From positions 1-64,000 of the forward strand of contig DASZJL010000194.1 in the NCBI GenBank assembly GCA_035948135.1: a stretch of DNA of 64,000 nucleotides, given 5' to 3'. Shown in pieces: positions 7,755-15,297 of this stretch; the first letter of the stretch is position 1; every line of letters begins with the position of its first letter. This DNA comes from CADDZP01 sp035948135. GTDB lineage: Bacteria; Actinomycetota; Acidimicrobiia; Acidimicrobiales; AC-14. The notes beneath the pieces are model-generated. The model was given only the letters and a program-made list of their open reading frames with translations, was not told the origin of the DNA and searched no databases. The position numbers were made by a program, and so were the translations under genes.

Positions 7755-8960
7755 ATGAAGGTGTCGTCCAAGCGGGTGTCCCTGATCGCGGTGGGCTTGG
7801 TTGCCGCGGTCGTCCTCGTGGCGTGCGGGGGATCATCCAAGAAGTCGTCGAGCACGGCCACCACCACCGGTGGCAAGAGCGTCTCGATCAGCGTGAGCGC
7901 CTTTACGAGCGACTTCGCCGCCATGAGACAGCTGACGGGGCTCGCCGGCCAGGGCAAGGGCCTCGTCGGGGTCCTCCTACCTGACACGACTACATCGGCG
8001 CGCTACGTCTCCTTCGACGCCCCGTACATCACCAAGGCCTTCCAGACCGCGGGGTTCACCCAGTTCAAGGTTGACAACGCCCAGGGCAGTGCGTCGACGA
8101 TGCAGACCCAGGCTGACGCCGACATCACCTCCGGGGCCAGCGTGCTGATCGTCGACCCCCTCGACTCCGGGAGCGGCGCCGCGATCGAGCAGAACGCGGT
8201 CTCCAAGGGCCTCAAGGTCATCGACTACGACCGGCTCGTCAAGGGCGGCCCGGCTGACCGCACCTACATCAGCTTCGACAACGTCAAGGTCGGGTCGCTC
8301 ATCGGCTCCGGCTTCGTCCAGTGCGTGAAGGACTGGAACGTGCCGAAGCCCAACGTCCTCGTCATGGACGGCGATCCCACCGACAACAACGCGACCCTGT
8401 TTGCGCAGGGGTACAACGGCGTGCTCAACCCCCTGTTCAGCAACGGCACCTACGTGAAGGTCGGCGAGCCGGCCGGCACGTGGACGCCGGCGGTCGCCCA
8501 GACGACCTTCGCCCAGCAGTTCACGGCCCATCCCAACATGAACTCGGTGGTGACGCCGAACGACGACAACGCCAACGCGGTGATCGCCTATCTGCAGAGC
8601 AAGCAGATCAAGCCCAAGACGTTCCCGACGACCGGACAGGACGCGTCGAAGTCCGGTCTCCAGAACATCCTCAAGGGCTTCCAGTGCGGCACGGTGTACA
8701 AGCCCATCTACCTGGAGGCCCAAGCGGCCGCCGCCCTCGCCCTGTACCTGCGGGCCGGCCAGACGCCGCCGGCCAGCCTCGTCAACGCCACCACCAAGGA
8801 CACCCAGACCAACACCGACGTGAAGTCCATTTACCTCACGCCGACGTGGGTGACCAACGGCAACCTGGCGTCGACGGTGGTCAAGGACCAGGCCGTGAAG
8901 GTCACGGACATCTGCGTGGCCGACACCCAGGCGGCCTGCACCGCCGACGGCATCAAGTAG
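7755..8960 (+). CDS. Sugar ABC transporter substrate-binding lipoprotein (XylF/RbsB-like)
   Basis: The periplasmic-side binding protein of a sugar importer. The lipoprotein signal peptide ends in LVAC, with the lipidated Cys near residue 28, followed by a Ser/Thr-rich tether. The body is a type I periplasmic binding fold: VGVLLPDTTTSARYVSFDAP, then VLIVDPLDSGSGAAIEQ, and DYDRLVKG with YISFDNVKVG, which resembles D-xylose-binding XylF. A C-terminal Cys pair (ICVADTQAAC) could form a disulfide. The ATG at 7755 has GGGAGG six bases upstream; an upstream in-frame GTG at 7713 is rejected because it would precede the signal peptide by 14 residues. Confidence 0.9.
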   Translation: MKVSSKRVSLIAVGLVAAVVLVACGGSSKKSSSTATTTGGKSVSISVSAFTSDFAAMRQLTGLAGQGKGLVGVLLPDTTTSARYVSFDAPYITKAFQTAGFTQFKVDNAQGSASTMQTQADADITSGASVLIVDPLDSGSGAAIEQNAVSKGLKVIDYDRLVKGGPADRTYISFDNVKVGSLIGSGFVQCVKDWNVPKPNVLVMDGDPTDNNATLFAQGYNGVLNPLFSNGTYVKVGEPAGTWTPAVAQTTFAQQFTAHPNMNSVVTPNDDNANAVIAYLQSKQIKPKTFPTTGQDASKSGLQNILKGFQCGTVYKPIYLEAQAAAALALYLRAGQTPPASLVNATTKDTQTNTDVKSIYLTPTWVTNGNLASTVVKDQAVKVTDICVADTQAACTADGIK

Positions 8961-8964
8961 CGAC

Positions 8965-9768
8965 GTGGCAGCGTCCGCGGAGGCCGTGGCCGGCAGTTCG
9001 GCCACGCCTCTGCTGCGTCTGGAGAAGATCACCAAGAGCTTCGGGCCCGTCCAGGCCCTGACCGACGTCGACCTCGACGTGCCGGCCGGTCAGGTCACCG
9101 CGCTCGTCGGCGACAACGGTGCCGGCAAGTCGACGTTGATCAAGGCCATCGCCGGGATCTATCCCGCCGACGGCGGCCAGACCCTCTGGGAGGGCCAGCC
9201 GGTACACATCCGCCACCCCCGTGACGCGGCCGAGCTGGGGATCGAGACCGTGTACCAAGACCTCGCCCTGGCCGACAACCTCGACATCGTCCAGAACATG
9301 TTCCTCGGACGGGAGGAAACGCGGCACCTCGCCCTCGACGAAGAGAACATGGAGCGCAAGGCGCGGGAGACACTGAGCAGTCTGCGGGTCACCACCGTGC
9401 GCTCGATCCGTCAGCCGGTGGGGTCGCTGTCGGGCGGGCAGCGCCAGTCGGTCGCCATCGCCAAGGCCGTGCTCTTCAACTCCAAGTTGGTGATCATGGA
9501 CGAGCCGACTGCGGCGCTGGGTGTGGCCCAGACCCGCAACGTCCTCGAGCTCGTGCGTCGCCTGGCCGACCAGGGTCTGGCTGTGCTGATGGTGTCGCAC
9601 AACATGAACGACGTGTTCGAGGTGGCCGACACGATCGCCGTGCTCTTCCTCGGGCGCATGGCGGCAACTCGTCAGGCGTCGGAGCTCGACGTGCAGGTCG
9701 TCGTCGACGTCATGACGACGGGCACGTCGACTCGCCTCTCCAAGGGAAACGAACATGTCGACGACTGA
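8965..9768 (+). CDS. Sugar ABC transporter ATP-binding protein, single-domain (267 aa)
   Basis: Energises the sugar importer. Walker A is GDNGAGKST, the Q-loop segment is ETVYQDLALADNL, the signature is LSGGQRQSVAIAKAV, and Walker B is LVIMDEPTAALG, followed by the switch His in VSHNMNDV. Members of this importer class usually have a fused double ATPase of about 500 aa (RbsA/XylG); here there is a single domain, so two copies would pair. It begins at a GTG four bases after the binding-protein stop, and its end overlaps the permease start by 14 bp, so the three genes form one operon. Confidence 0.92.
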   Translation: MAASAEAVAGSSATPLLRLEKITKSFGPVQALTDVDLDVPAGQVTALVGDNGAGKSTLIKAIAGIYPADGGQTLWEGQPVHIRHPRDAAELGIETVYQDLALADNLDIVQNMFLGREETRHLALDEENMERKARETLSSLRVTTVRSIRQPVGSLSGGQRQSVAIAKAVLFNSKLVIMDEPTAALGVAQTRNVLELVRRLADQGLAVLMVSHNMNDVFEVADTIAVLFLGRMAATRQASELDVQVVVDVMTTGTSTRLSKGNEHVDD

Positions 9769-11047
9769 GGATCCCCAGGTCTCCGCCGTCGAGGAGCTGA
9801 CCGAGCCGGCAGGGGACCCCGCGGCCATGGCGGTCGCCCCCGAGCTCATGGCCCAGACCTTCGGTGAATACGCGCGGGCCTGGGTGGCCCGGGTGCGGGG
9901 AGGAGACGCCGGCGCCCTCCCGGTGATCGCCGGCCTGATCCTGATCTCGATCCTGTTCCAGTCGCTCAACTCGAAGTTCCTCACGGCCGGCAACCTGGTG
10001 AACCTCCTGATCCAGGGCGCGGTCTACATGCTGCTGGCCATGGCCGAGGTGTATGCCCTGCTGCTCGGCGAGATCGACCTGTCGATCGGCTATGTGGCCG
10101 GCATCGGCGGCGTGATCATGGCCGAGCTCCTGAAGCAGGGCACCGACTGGCCATGGCCTGCGGCCATTCTGGTCGCCCTGCTGATAACGGCGGCGATCGG
10201 GGCGCTCCAGGGAACGCTGATCACCCGGATCGGCTTGCCCTCCTTCGTGGTGACCCTGGCCGGGCTGCTCGGCTGGCAGGGGGTGATGCTGCTCATCCTC
10301 GGTCAGGGCGGCGTGGTGCCCATCAACTCCAAGGTCATCAACAACATCACGAGTGGGCAGCTCACCGCGACTGCGAGCTGGATCGTGATGCTGGTGCTCG
10401 TCGGCCTCTACGGGGTGCGGGTCTGGGTGCGCGACTCGCGCCGTCGCTCCAGCGGACTGGTCGCGCCGCCGCTCAGCCTGACGGTCCTCCGGACCGTCGG
10501 TGTGCTCGTGGCGGGCGTCGTCGTGGTGCTCATCTGCAACACCGACCGCGGCGTGGTGACGTCGATCAAGGGCGTGCCGTACGTCGTGTTCGTCGTGCTC
10601 GGCGTGCTCGTCGCGTGGACGTTCCTTCTCAGCCGCACCAAGTTCGGCCGCTACGTGTACGCCATCGGCGGCAACCCGGAGTCGGCCCGGCGGGCCGGCG
10701 TGAACCTGGCGATGATCAGGACCCTGTGCTTCACGCTGGCGTCGTTCACCGCCGGCATCGCGGGGATCGTCTATGCCTCGAGGCTGCGGTCGGTGTCGAC
10801 GTCGATCGACGGCGGCACCCTCGTGCTCTACGCGGTCGCGGCCGCTGTCATCGGCGGCACCAGCCTGTTCGGCGGCCGAGGGAAGCCGGGGGCGGCGGTG
10901 CTCGGCGGGTTGGTGATCGCCGCCATCGACAACGGCATGGGCCTCCAGGGCTACAGCGCCTACGTGCGCTTCATCGTGACCGCCCTGGTGCTGTTGGCGG
11001 CGGTCACCATCGACGCGCTGACGAGGCGGGGCCGCACCGGTCGTTGA
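9755..11047 (+). CDS. Sugar ABC transporter permease (XylH/RbsC-like, 430 aa)
   Basis: The membrane channel of the importer. After about 60 polar residues, roughly ten hydrophobic helices follow, with the family motifs EVYALLLGEIDLSIGYVAGI and GNPESARRAGVNLAMIRTL (the ATPase-contacting EAA-like loop). The end AVIGGTSLFGGRGKPGAAVL is characteristic of BPD_transp_2 permeases. The large periplasmic or cytoplasmic insert around residues 215-260, rich in Arg, is seen in XylH-type permeases. The substrate is probably a pentose such as xylose but this is not proven. A strong inverted repeat follows immediately. Confidence 0.92.
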   Translation: MSTTEDPQVSAVEELTEPAGDPAAMAVAPELMAQTFGEYARAWVARVRGGDAGALPVIAGLILISILFQSLNSKFLTAGNLVNLLIQGAVYMLLAMAEVYALLLGEIDLSIGYVAGIGGVIMAELLKQGTDWPWPAAILVALLITAAIGALQGTLITRIGLPSFVVTLAGLLGWQGVMLLILGQGGVVPINSKVINNITSGQLTATASWIVMLVLVGLYGVRVWVRDSRRRSSGLVAPPLSLTVLRTVGVLVAGVVVVLICNTDRGVVTSIKGVPYVVFVVLGVLVAWTFLLSRTKFGRYVYAIGGNPESARRAGVNLAMIRTLCFTLASFTAGIAGIVYASRLRSVSTSIDGGTLVLYAVAAAVIGGTSLFGGRGKPGAAVLGGLVIAAIDNGMGLQGYSAYVRFIVTALVLLAAVTIDALTRRGRTGR

Positions 11048-11050
11048 ATC

Positions 11051-11101
11051 CGTTCTGGTGACGATTCACGGCCAATACGGCCGTCAAACGTCACCAGAAC
11101 G
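11051..11101. repeat. Inverted repeat, family CGTTCTGGKGACG, copy 1 (bidirectional terminator-like)
   Basis: Perfect 13-bp arms, CGTTCTGGTGACG at 11051-11063 and its complement at 11089-11101. A second inner stem is formed by ACGGCC (11068-11073) and GGCCGT (11079-11084). It fills almost the whole 56-bp gap between the convergent permease and MFS genes, so it probably ends transcription from both sides although it has no T-run. The same outer arm recurs at 30712-30764 and 43655-43712. Confidence 0.8.
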
Positions 11102-11103
11102 AG

Positions 11104-12840
11104 CTAGGCGGCGTCCACCGGGGACGGCGCCGGGAGAAGGAACGGCAGTGGGAGCCAGCCGTTGAGCTGCTCGGACCGCACCTCGGCCCAGTCGCCCTCC
11201 CTGCGGATGACGTACACCGTTCCTCGCGCCGCGCCGACGATGGCGGCGCCCAGCGACGGCGTCTCCCGGAGGCGGCGGGCGCCCGATACCCACATCGCCT
11301 CTTCGGCGATGGCGTCCTCTTCGATCCGGGGCCGAGCGGGCAGGAGCAGGGCGGCCATGATCGCTCCGGCCAGGGCCACCGCGCCCGCCACCTTGAGCGA
11401 GCCCGAAACGCTGTGCAGGAACGCGCCCACGGCTGCGTTGGCCAGCGCGTGGCCTGCCGCGCCCGCTGACGTGGCGGCGACCAGCGCTCCGCCGACCGAC
11501 CCCCGGGCTGCCGCGGCGGCCTGGGCGGGAAGTCCGGAGGGAATCGTCGCCGTCAGATGGGAGTGGTACAGCGAGGCGGCGATGCTGCCGATCACGGCGA
11601 CGCCCAGTGCGGCGCCGAACAGCCGAGTGGCGTCATTCACCGCAGAGCCGACGCCGGCCTTCTCCTTCGGGACCGCACCCAAGATCGCCTCGGTTGCGGG
11701 GGCGGTGACGAGGCCCAGGCCGCTGCCGCCCATGATCATCTGGCCGACGATGACGTAGTACGGCGTCGCCGTCGACACGGTCGAGATCCACAGCACAGCG
11801 CCGCCCCAGAGCGCCAATCCCGTGGCCACGACCGCCTTGTTGCCAATCTTGACCGCGAGCCGCGTCCCCGCGATTGAGGCGACGGCGATCGACACCGCGA
11901 CCGGCAATATCCGCAGGCCGGTGCCGAACGGCGTGTAGGCCTTCACGAACTGGAAGTACTGGGTGATGAGGAACGTGAACCCCGCGAGCACGAAGAACCC
12001 GATAGTGATCGAGCCGCTCGCCGCCGTGAAGCGGGGGTTCTTGAACAGCGTGACGTCCATCATCGGGCGCTCCGTTCGTCGCTCGACGGCGATGAAGGCG
12101 GCGATGATCAGAAGCGCCGCGGCGATCGTTGCCAGCGTGCGGGTCGATCCCCATCCCCAGTCGGGAGCCTGGATGATGCCGAACACGAGGGCGCCGAACC
12201 CGGCGCTCGAGAGCAGCAGCCCGGGCCAGTCGAGAGGACGGATGTTCGGATCCCTCGACGTCGGAACCGCCCACGCAACCATGAGGGCGACCACGATGGC
12301 GATCGGCACCATGAACACGAAGACGCTGCCCCACCAGAAGTTCTCGAGCAGCCAGCCGCCGACGATGGGACCGGTGGCCACGCCGACCCCTGTGGTGGCG
12401 CCCCACAGCCCGATGGCCTTCGCTCGCTCCGTGCGCTCGGTGAAGACGTTGGCGATCAGCGACAGCGTCGCCGGGAAGATGCCCGCCGCGCCGAGACCCA
12501 TGACGGCGCGTGCCGCGATGAGCTGGTTGGGCGTGTCGGCCAGCGAACCGGCCAGGCTCCCGAGGGCGAACACGCCGAGGCCGGCGAGCAGGATCCCCTT
12601 GCGGCCCACACGGTCGCTGAGGCTCCCGGCGGCCAGGATCAGCGCCGCGAACACGAGCGTGTAAGCGTCGACGATCCACTGCAGGTTGGTCGTCGTCGCC
12701 CGCAACTCGCGGACGAGGCTCGGGAGGGTGACGTTCACGATCGTGACGTCGATGTTGATGATCAGGGCGGCGAGGCAGAGGGCGACGAGGATGGCGCTCT
12801 TCGACCTGGCGGGTGCGGGTGCGGTGGTGGTGGCTGCCAT
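11104..12840 (-). CDS. MFS drug transporter, DHA2 (EmrB/QacA) type, with soluble C-terminal tail
   Basis: A proton-driven multidrug exporter of the 14-helix DHA2 group. The first helix holds LAALIINIDVTIVNVTLPSL, and motif A is seen in SLSDRVGRKGILLAGLG; the motif C-like GVGVATGPIVGGWLLENF follows. After the last helix there is an extra tail of about 90 residues, including GAARGTVYVIRREGDWAEVR and LNGWLPLPFLLP, which looks like a bacterial SH3-like fold and is not normal for this family. I use the ATG at 12840; the TTG at 12876 lies within the -35 box. A TTGACT-N17-TAGGGT promoter ends eight bases before the ATG, so the message is probably leaderless. The divergent HxlR regulator likely controls it. 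Confidence 0.88.
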   Translation of the reverse strand: MAATTTAPAPARSKSAILVALCLAALIINIDVTIVNVTLPSLVRELRATTTNLQWIVDAYTLVFAALILAAGSLSDRVGRKGILLAGLGVFALGSLAGSLADTPNQLIAARAVMGLGAAGIFPATLSLIANVFTERTERAKAIGLWGATTGVGVATGPIVGGWLLENFWWGSVFVFMVPIAIVVALMVAWAVPTSRDPNIRPLDWPGLLLSSAGFGALVFGIIQAPDWGWGSTRTLATIAAALLIIAAFIAVERRTERPMMDVTLFKNPRFTAASGSITIGFFVLAGFTFLITQYFQFVKAYTPFGTGLRILPVAVSIAVASIAGTRLAVKIGNKAVVATGLALWGGAVLWISTVSTATPYYVIVGQMIMGGSGLGLVTAPATEAILGAVPKEKAGVGSAVNDATRLFGAALGVAVIGSIAASLYHSHLTATIPSGLPAQAAAAARGSVGGALVAATSAGAAGHALANAAVGAFLHSVSGSLKVAGAVALAGAIMAALLLPARPRIEEDAIAEEAMWVSGARRLRETPSLGAAIVGAARGTVYVIRREGDWAEVRSEQLNGWLPLPFLLPAPSPVDAA

Positions 12841-12847
12841 GGTTGCG

Positions 12848-12876
12848 ACCCTAAAACCAGCGCTTGAGAAAGTCAA
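12848..12876 (-). promoter_or_regulatory. Promoter of the MFS exporter gene
   Basis: On the minus strand, -35 TTGACT (12876-12871) and -10 TAGGGT (12853-12848) are 17 bp apart. The last T of the -10 box is eight bases before the ATG at 12840, so transcription would begin at or next to the start codon. It overlaps the divergent promoter of the HxlR regulator, which suits shared control. Confidence 0.6.
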
Positions 12877-12894
12877 CTAGATACTTGTTATGAT
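12864..12894 (+). promoter_or_regulatory. Putative promoter of the HxlR regulator gene
   Basis: TTGAGA (12864-12869) and TATGAT (12889-12894) are 19 bp apart. The interval holds the sequence CTTGTTATGATCAAG (12884-12898), a partial dyad with CTTG/CAAG ends that could be the regulator binding site for both divergent genes. Confidence 0.4.
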
Positions 12895-12921
12895 CAAGGT
12901 CACAGGGGTACACTCAGAGGC

Positions 12922-13551
12922 GTGCGTTCTTACGGGCAGTACTGCGCCCTGGCCAAGGCCCTCGACGTTGTGGGCGACCGCTGGACGCTCCTGATCGTCC
13001 GCGAGCTCGCCGTCCAGGGCCCCAGCCGCTACACCGACCTGCGCCACGGCCTGCCTGGCATCGCCACCAACATGCTCGTCGACCGTCTCCGGGAGATGGA
13101 GGAGAACGGCATCGTGCAGCGCGAGGACGCGCCCCCGCCCGTCGCCACCGCCCTCTTCTCGCTCACCGAGCGAGGCAAGGAGCTGATGCCTGTCCTCTTC
13201 GCCCTCGGGCGCTGGGGCGTGCCGATCATGGGAGAGCGCGGCGACGACGAGTGGCGGGGCTACTGGCTGAAGTATCCCCTCGAGGAGTTGTTCGCTGACG
13301 CCGAGCCCGACCAGCCGCCCGTGACTCTCGAGCTGCACACTGGCGACGGCCCCGTCACCGTCGAGACCGGCGACGGAAGGATCCGGGTTCAACCCGGCGC
13401 CGCCGCCGACCCCGACGCGGTGGTGAGCGGCCAGCCCGAGGACGTCATCGAGCTGCTCAGGGGAGCGACGGACGTCCGCGCCGCTCGTCGTCAGGGCGTA
13501 CGGGTCGAGGGCGACGTCAAGGCGCTGGCGCGGGTGAAGCCCCGGGACTGA
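12922..13551 (+). CDS. HxlR-family transcriptional regulator with C-terminal SCP2-like domain (209 aa)
   Basis: Winged-helix regulator. The N-terminal 100 residues have the HxlR signature: YCALAKALDVVGDRWTLLIV, then RYTDLRHGLPGIATNMLVDR and LTERGKEL. Cys8 is the conserved HxlR cysteine that can sense electrophiles or redox change. Most HxlR proteins are about 110-130 aa; the extra 100 residues (VTLELHTGDGPVTVETGDGR to the end) look like a small SCP2-type lipid-binding fold and may be the ligand sensor. It starts at a GTG, is divergent from the MFS exporter, and so is the probable local regulator. It overlaps the convergent SRPBCC gene by 35 bp at its end. Confidence 0.85.
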   Translation: MRSYGQYCALAKALDVVGDRWTLLIVRELAVQGPSRYTDLRHGLPGIATNMLVDRLREMEENGIVQREDAPPPVATALFSLTERGKELMPVLFALGRWGVPIMGERGDDEWRGYWLKYPLEELFADAEPDQPPVTLELHTGDGPVTVETGDGRIRVQPGAAADPDAVVSGQPEDVIELLRGATDVRAARRQGVRVEGDVKALARVKPRD

Positions 13552-14002
13552 CTGGCGGCGCGGTCTGGCGCACCTCGGCGGCGTGCACCGCCAGGCCGCG
13601 TACGGCCTCGGCGATGAAGCGGCGGAGCGCGCGGCGGTAGATCCAGCCGGTTCCCGCCCGCTTAGCCGTGAACGTCGAGTGCCAGCGGATCATCGTGCCA
13701 CCGTCGCCCGGCATGAGGTCGACGTCGGCCCGGTAGTCCTTCAGCGGCAGCCCGGACACGAGGGCGTAGCTGAGCCGGTGACCCGGCACGAGCTCCACGA
13801 GTCGCTCAACGCTCGTGACCCGACCGGTGCGGAACACGCGGATCGCGTTCAGGCTCTCGCCGCCGTGGTCGCCGGGCGTGCGCAGCTCGAAGGAGTCGAT
13901 GCCCGACCACGCCGGCCAGGTGGATCCGTCGGCCAGCAGCTCATAGACGGTCCCGGGGCTGGCGGCCGACCACTCGCGCTCGTCGATGTCTTGCAATTTC
14001 AC
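13517..14002 (-). CDS. SRPBCC-family protein (polyketide cyclase/START-like, 161 aa)
   Basis: A small hydrophobic-pocket protein of the START/Bet v1-like superfamily. The pattern SPGTVYELLADGSTWPAWSG at the N terminus, then RVVSVER-like strands (RVTSVERLVELVPGHRLSYA) and a long C-terminal helix (RALRRFIAEAVRGLAVHA) is typical. Members bind lipids, polyketides or other small hydrophobic ligands; the ligand here is unknown. I start at the GTG at 14002, preceded by AAAGGAG; the open frame to 14185 runs through the neighbouring TetR gene. The tandem palindromes upstream suggest repression by the divergent TetR regulator. Confidence 0.8.
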   Translation of the reverse strand: MKLQDIDEREWSAASPGTVYELLADGSTWPAWSGIDSFELRTPGDHGGESLNAIRVFRTGRVTSVERLVELVPGHRLSYALVSGLPLKDYRADVDLMPGDGGTMIRWHSTFTAKRAGTGWIYRRALRRFIAEAVRGLAVHAAEVRQTAPPVSPGASPAPAP

Positions 14003-14020
14003 GACGGCTCCTTTCGTGAC

Positions 14021-14052
14021 GTACCAACTGGTACAATGTACCATGTGGTACA
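14021..14052. promoter_or_regulatory. Tandem palindromic operator, consensus GTACCA-N2-TGGTAC
   Basis: Two perfect dyads: GTACCA-AC-TGGTAC at 14021-14034 and TGTACCA-TG-TGGTACA at 14037-14052, centre to centre 17 bp. The -10-like box TACAAT (14032-14037) is between and inside them, and the second dyad covers both candidate start codons of the TetR gene. The arrangement fits autorepression and control of the divergent SRPBCC gene. Confidence 0.75.
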
Positions 14053-14657
14053 TGGTTGAGCAATCGCAGGGGAGCGTGACAAGGGCCACGCTTCTCGACG
14101 CCGCCGTCGAGTTCGCCGCCGCCAACGGACTGAGCGACGTCAGCCTGCGGCAGATGGCGGCCGCGCTGGGTACGAGCCACCGCATGCTGATCTACCACTT
14201 CGGCTCGAAGGAAGGGCTGCTCGTCGCGGTCGTCAACGAGGTCGAGCGCCGCCAGCGCGAGGCCATGGCCGCCCTCGGCGCCGACGAGGGCATGGCCCCC
14301 GACGAGACGTTGCGCCGCATGTGGCGCACCCTGGCCGACCCCTCGCTCTTCCCGTTCGAGCGCCTCTTCTACGAGGTCTACGGCCAGGCCCTCCAGGGTC
14401 GCCTGGAGTCGACCCACTTCCTCGACGGCATCGTGGACTCGTGGCTGGAACCGGCAACCGCACTTGGCATCAGGATGGGGCTGTCGAAGCGCGACGCCAG
14501 GGCGTGGGCCCGTCTCGGTCTCGCCGTCACCCGTGGCCTGCTCCTCGACCTGCTCGCGACGGGCGACCGCAAGGGGTGCAACGACGCGATGGAGCGCTTC
14601 ATCGCCGCCCTTCCGGTCGAGCTCAGCGGCGTGCGGCGCGTCGCTTCGGCGAGGTGA
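14043..14657 (+). CDS. TetR-family transcriptional regulator (204 aa)
   Basis: The DNA-binding helix-turn-helix occupies residues 12-58: TRATLLDAAVEFAAANGLSD, VSLRQMAAALGTSHRMLIYH and FGSKEGLLVAVV. The C-terminal ligand-binding domain is all-helical and its effector is unknown. The ATG at 14043 is six bases after TACAAT, consistent with a leaderless mRNA; the ATG at 14052 is the alternative. No Shine-Dalgarno sequence is present. Tandem GTACCA-N2-TGGTAC dyads cover the promoter and start, and the divergent SRPBCC gene is the most likely target. Its 3' end overlaps the next, convergent TetR gene by 35 bp. Confidence 0.88.
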   Translation: MWYMVEQSQGSVTRATLLDAAVEFAAANGLSDVSLRQMAAALGTSHRMLIYHFGSKEGLLVAVVNEVERRQREAMAALGADEGMAPDETLRRMWRTLADPSLFPFERLFYEVYGQALQGRLESTHFLDGIVDSWLEPATALGIRMGLSKRDARAWARLGLAVTRGLLLDLLATGDRKGCNDAMERFIAALPVELSGVRRVASAR

Positions 14658-15297
14658 AGGGCGGCACCGCCTGCAACCCCGCGCACGTCGCCATCAGCAG
14701 ATGGTCCGTGAGGGCGTCGGCGTCAGGCCAGGAGAACATCGGCTTCGAGATGAGCAGCGACGTGAGGCCGTGCACCACCGCCCACAGCTCCAAGGCCACG
14801 GTGGTGGGGTCGGTGCCATCGGGTAGAGCGCCGGCTGTCACGCAGCGACCGACGGCGTCGACCATGTGGTCGAAGGCCGACGCCCTTCTGATGCGACTCT
14901 CGTCGGACGCCGCCGCGGCATGGCTGCCGCCGCGCAGGAACAGGATGCGGTACTGCTCGGGGTGCTCGAGGCCGAAGCGCACGTAGGCCTTACCCCGCTT
15001 GAACAGCTCGTCGACCGGGTCGTCGACACCCACGGCCGCCTGCTCCGTCACCCGGTCCAACTCCTCGAACTCCCGCTCGCACACCGCGAACAGCAGCTCG
15101 TCCTTGTCGGCGAAGTGCAAGTAGATCGACGGCGGCGTGACCCCGACGGCGTCAGCGATGCGGCGGATGGAGACCGCCTCTTCACTGCCAGTCTCGATGA
15201 GCAACTGCTCGGCCGCGTCGAGGATCTGCGTATGGAGGAGCTCGCCTTCGCCGCGGCGAGCTCGGGTGCGTCCGGCGGGCGCGGGAGCGCGGCTCAC
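14623..15297 (-). CDS. TetR-family transcriptional regulator (224 aa), probable repressor of the MMPL pump
   Basis: An Arg-rich leader of about 20 residues precedes the helix-turn-helix (LHTQILDAAEQLLIETGSEE, SIRRIADAVGVTPPSIYLHF, DKDELLFAVCE). The C-terminal domain contains AYVRFGLEHPEQYRILFLRG and VHGLTSLLI, a pattern of the WHG/TetR_C_33 type subgroup. Its start overlaps the MMPL stop by four bases (ATGA), so the two are translated from one message with the regulator second. A palindrome upstream of the MMPL gene (17890-17900) is a candidate operator. Confidence 0.88.
   Translation of the reverse strand: MSRAPAPAGRTRARRGEGELLHTQILDAAEQLLIETGSEEAVSIRRIADAVGVTPPSIYLHFADKDELLFAVCEREFEELDRVTEQAAVGVDDPVDELFKRGKAYVRFGLEHPEQYRILFLRGGSHAAAASDESRIRRASAFDHMVDAVGRCVTAGALPDGTDPTTVALELWAVVHGLTSLLISKPMFSWPDADALTDHLLMATCAGLQAVPPFTSPKRRAARR

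Noticed and set aside
13986..14051. Extended N terminus of the TetR protein from 13986.
   Set aside because: It would translate through the -10 box and both operator dyads and add residues not seen in TetR proteins.
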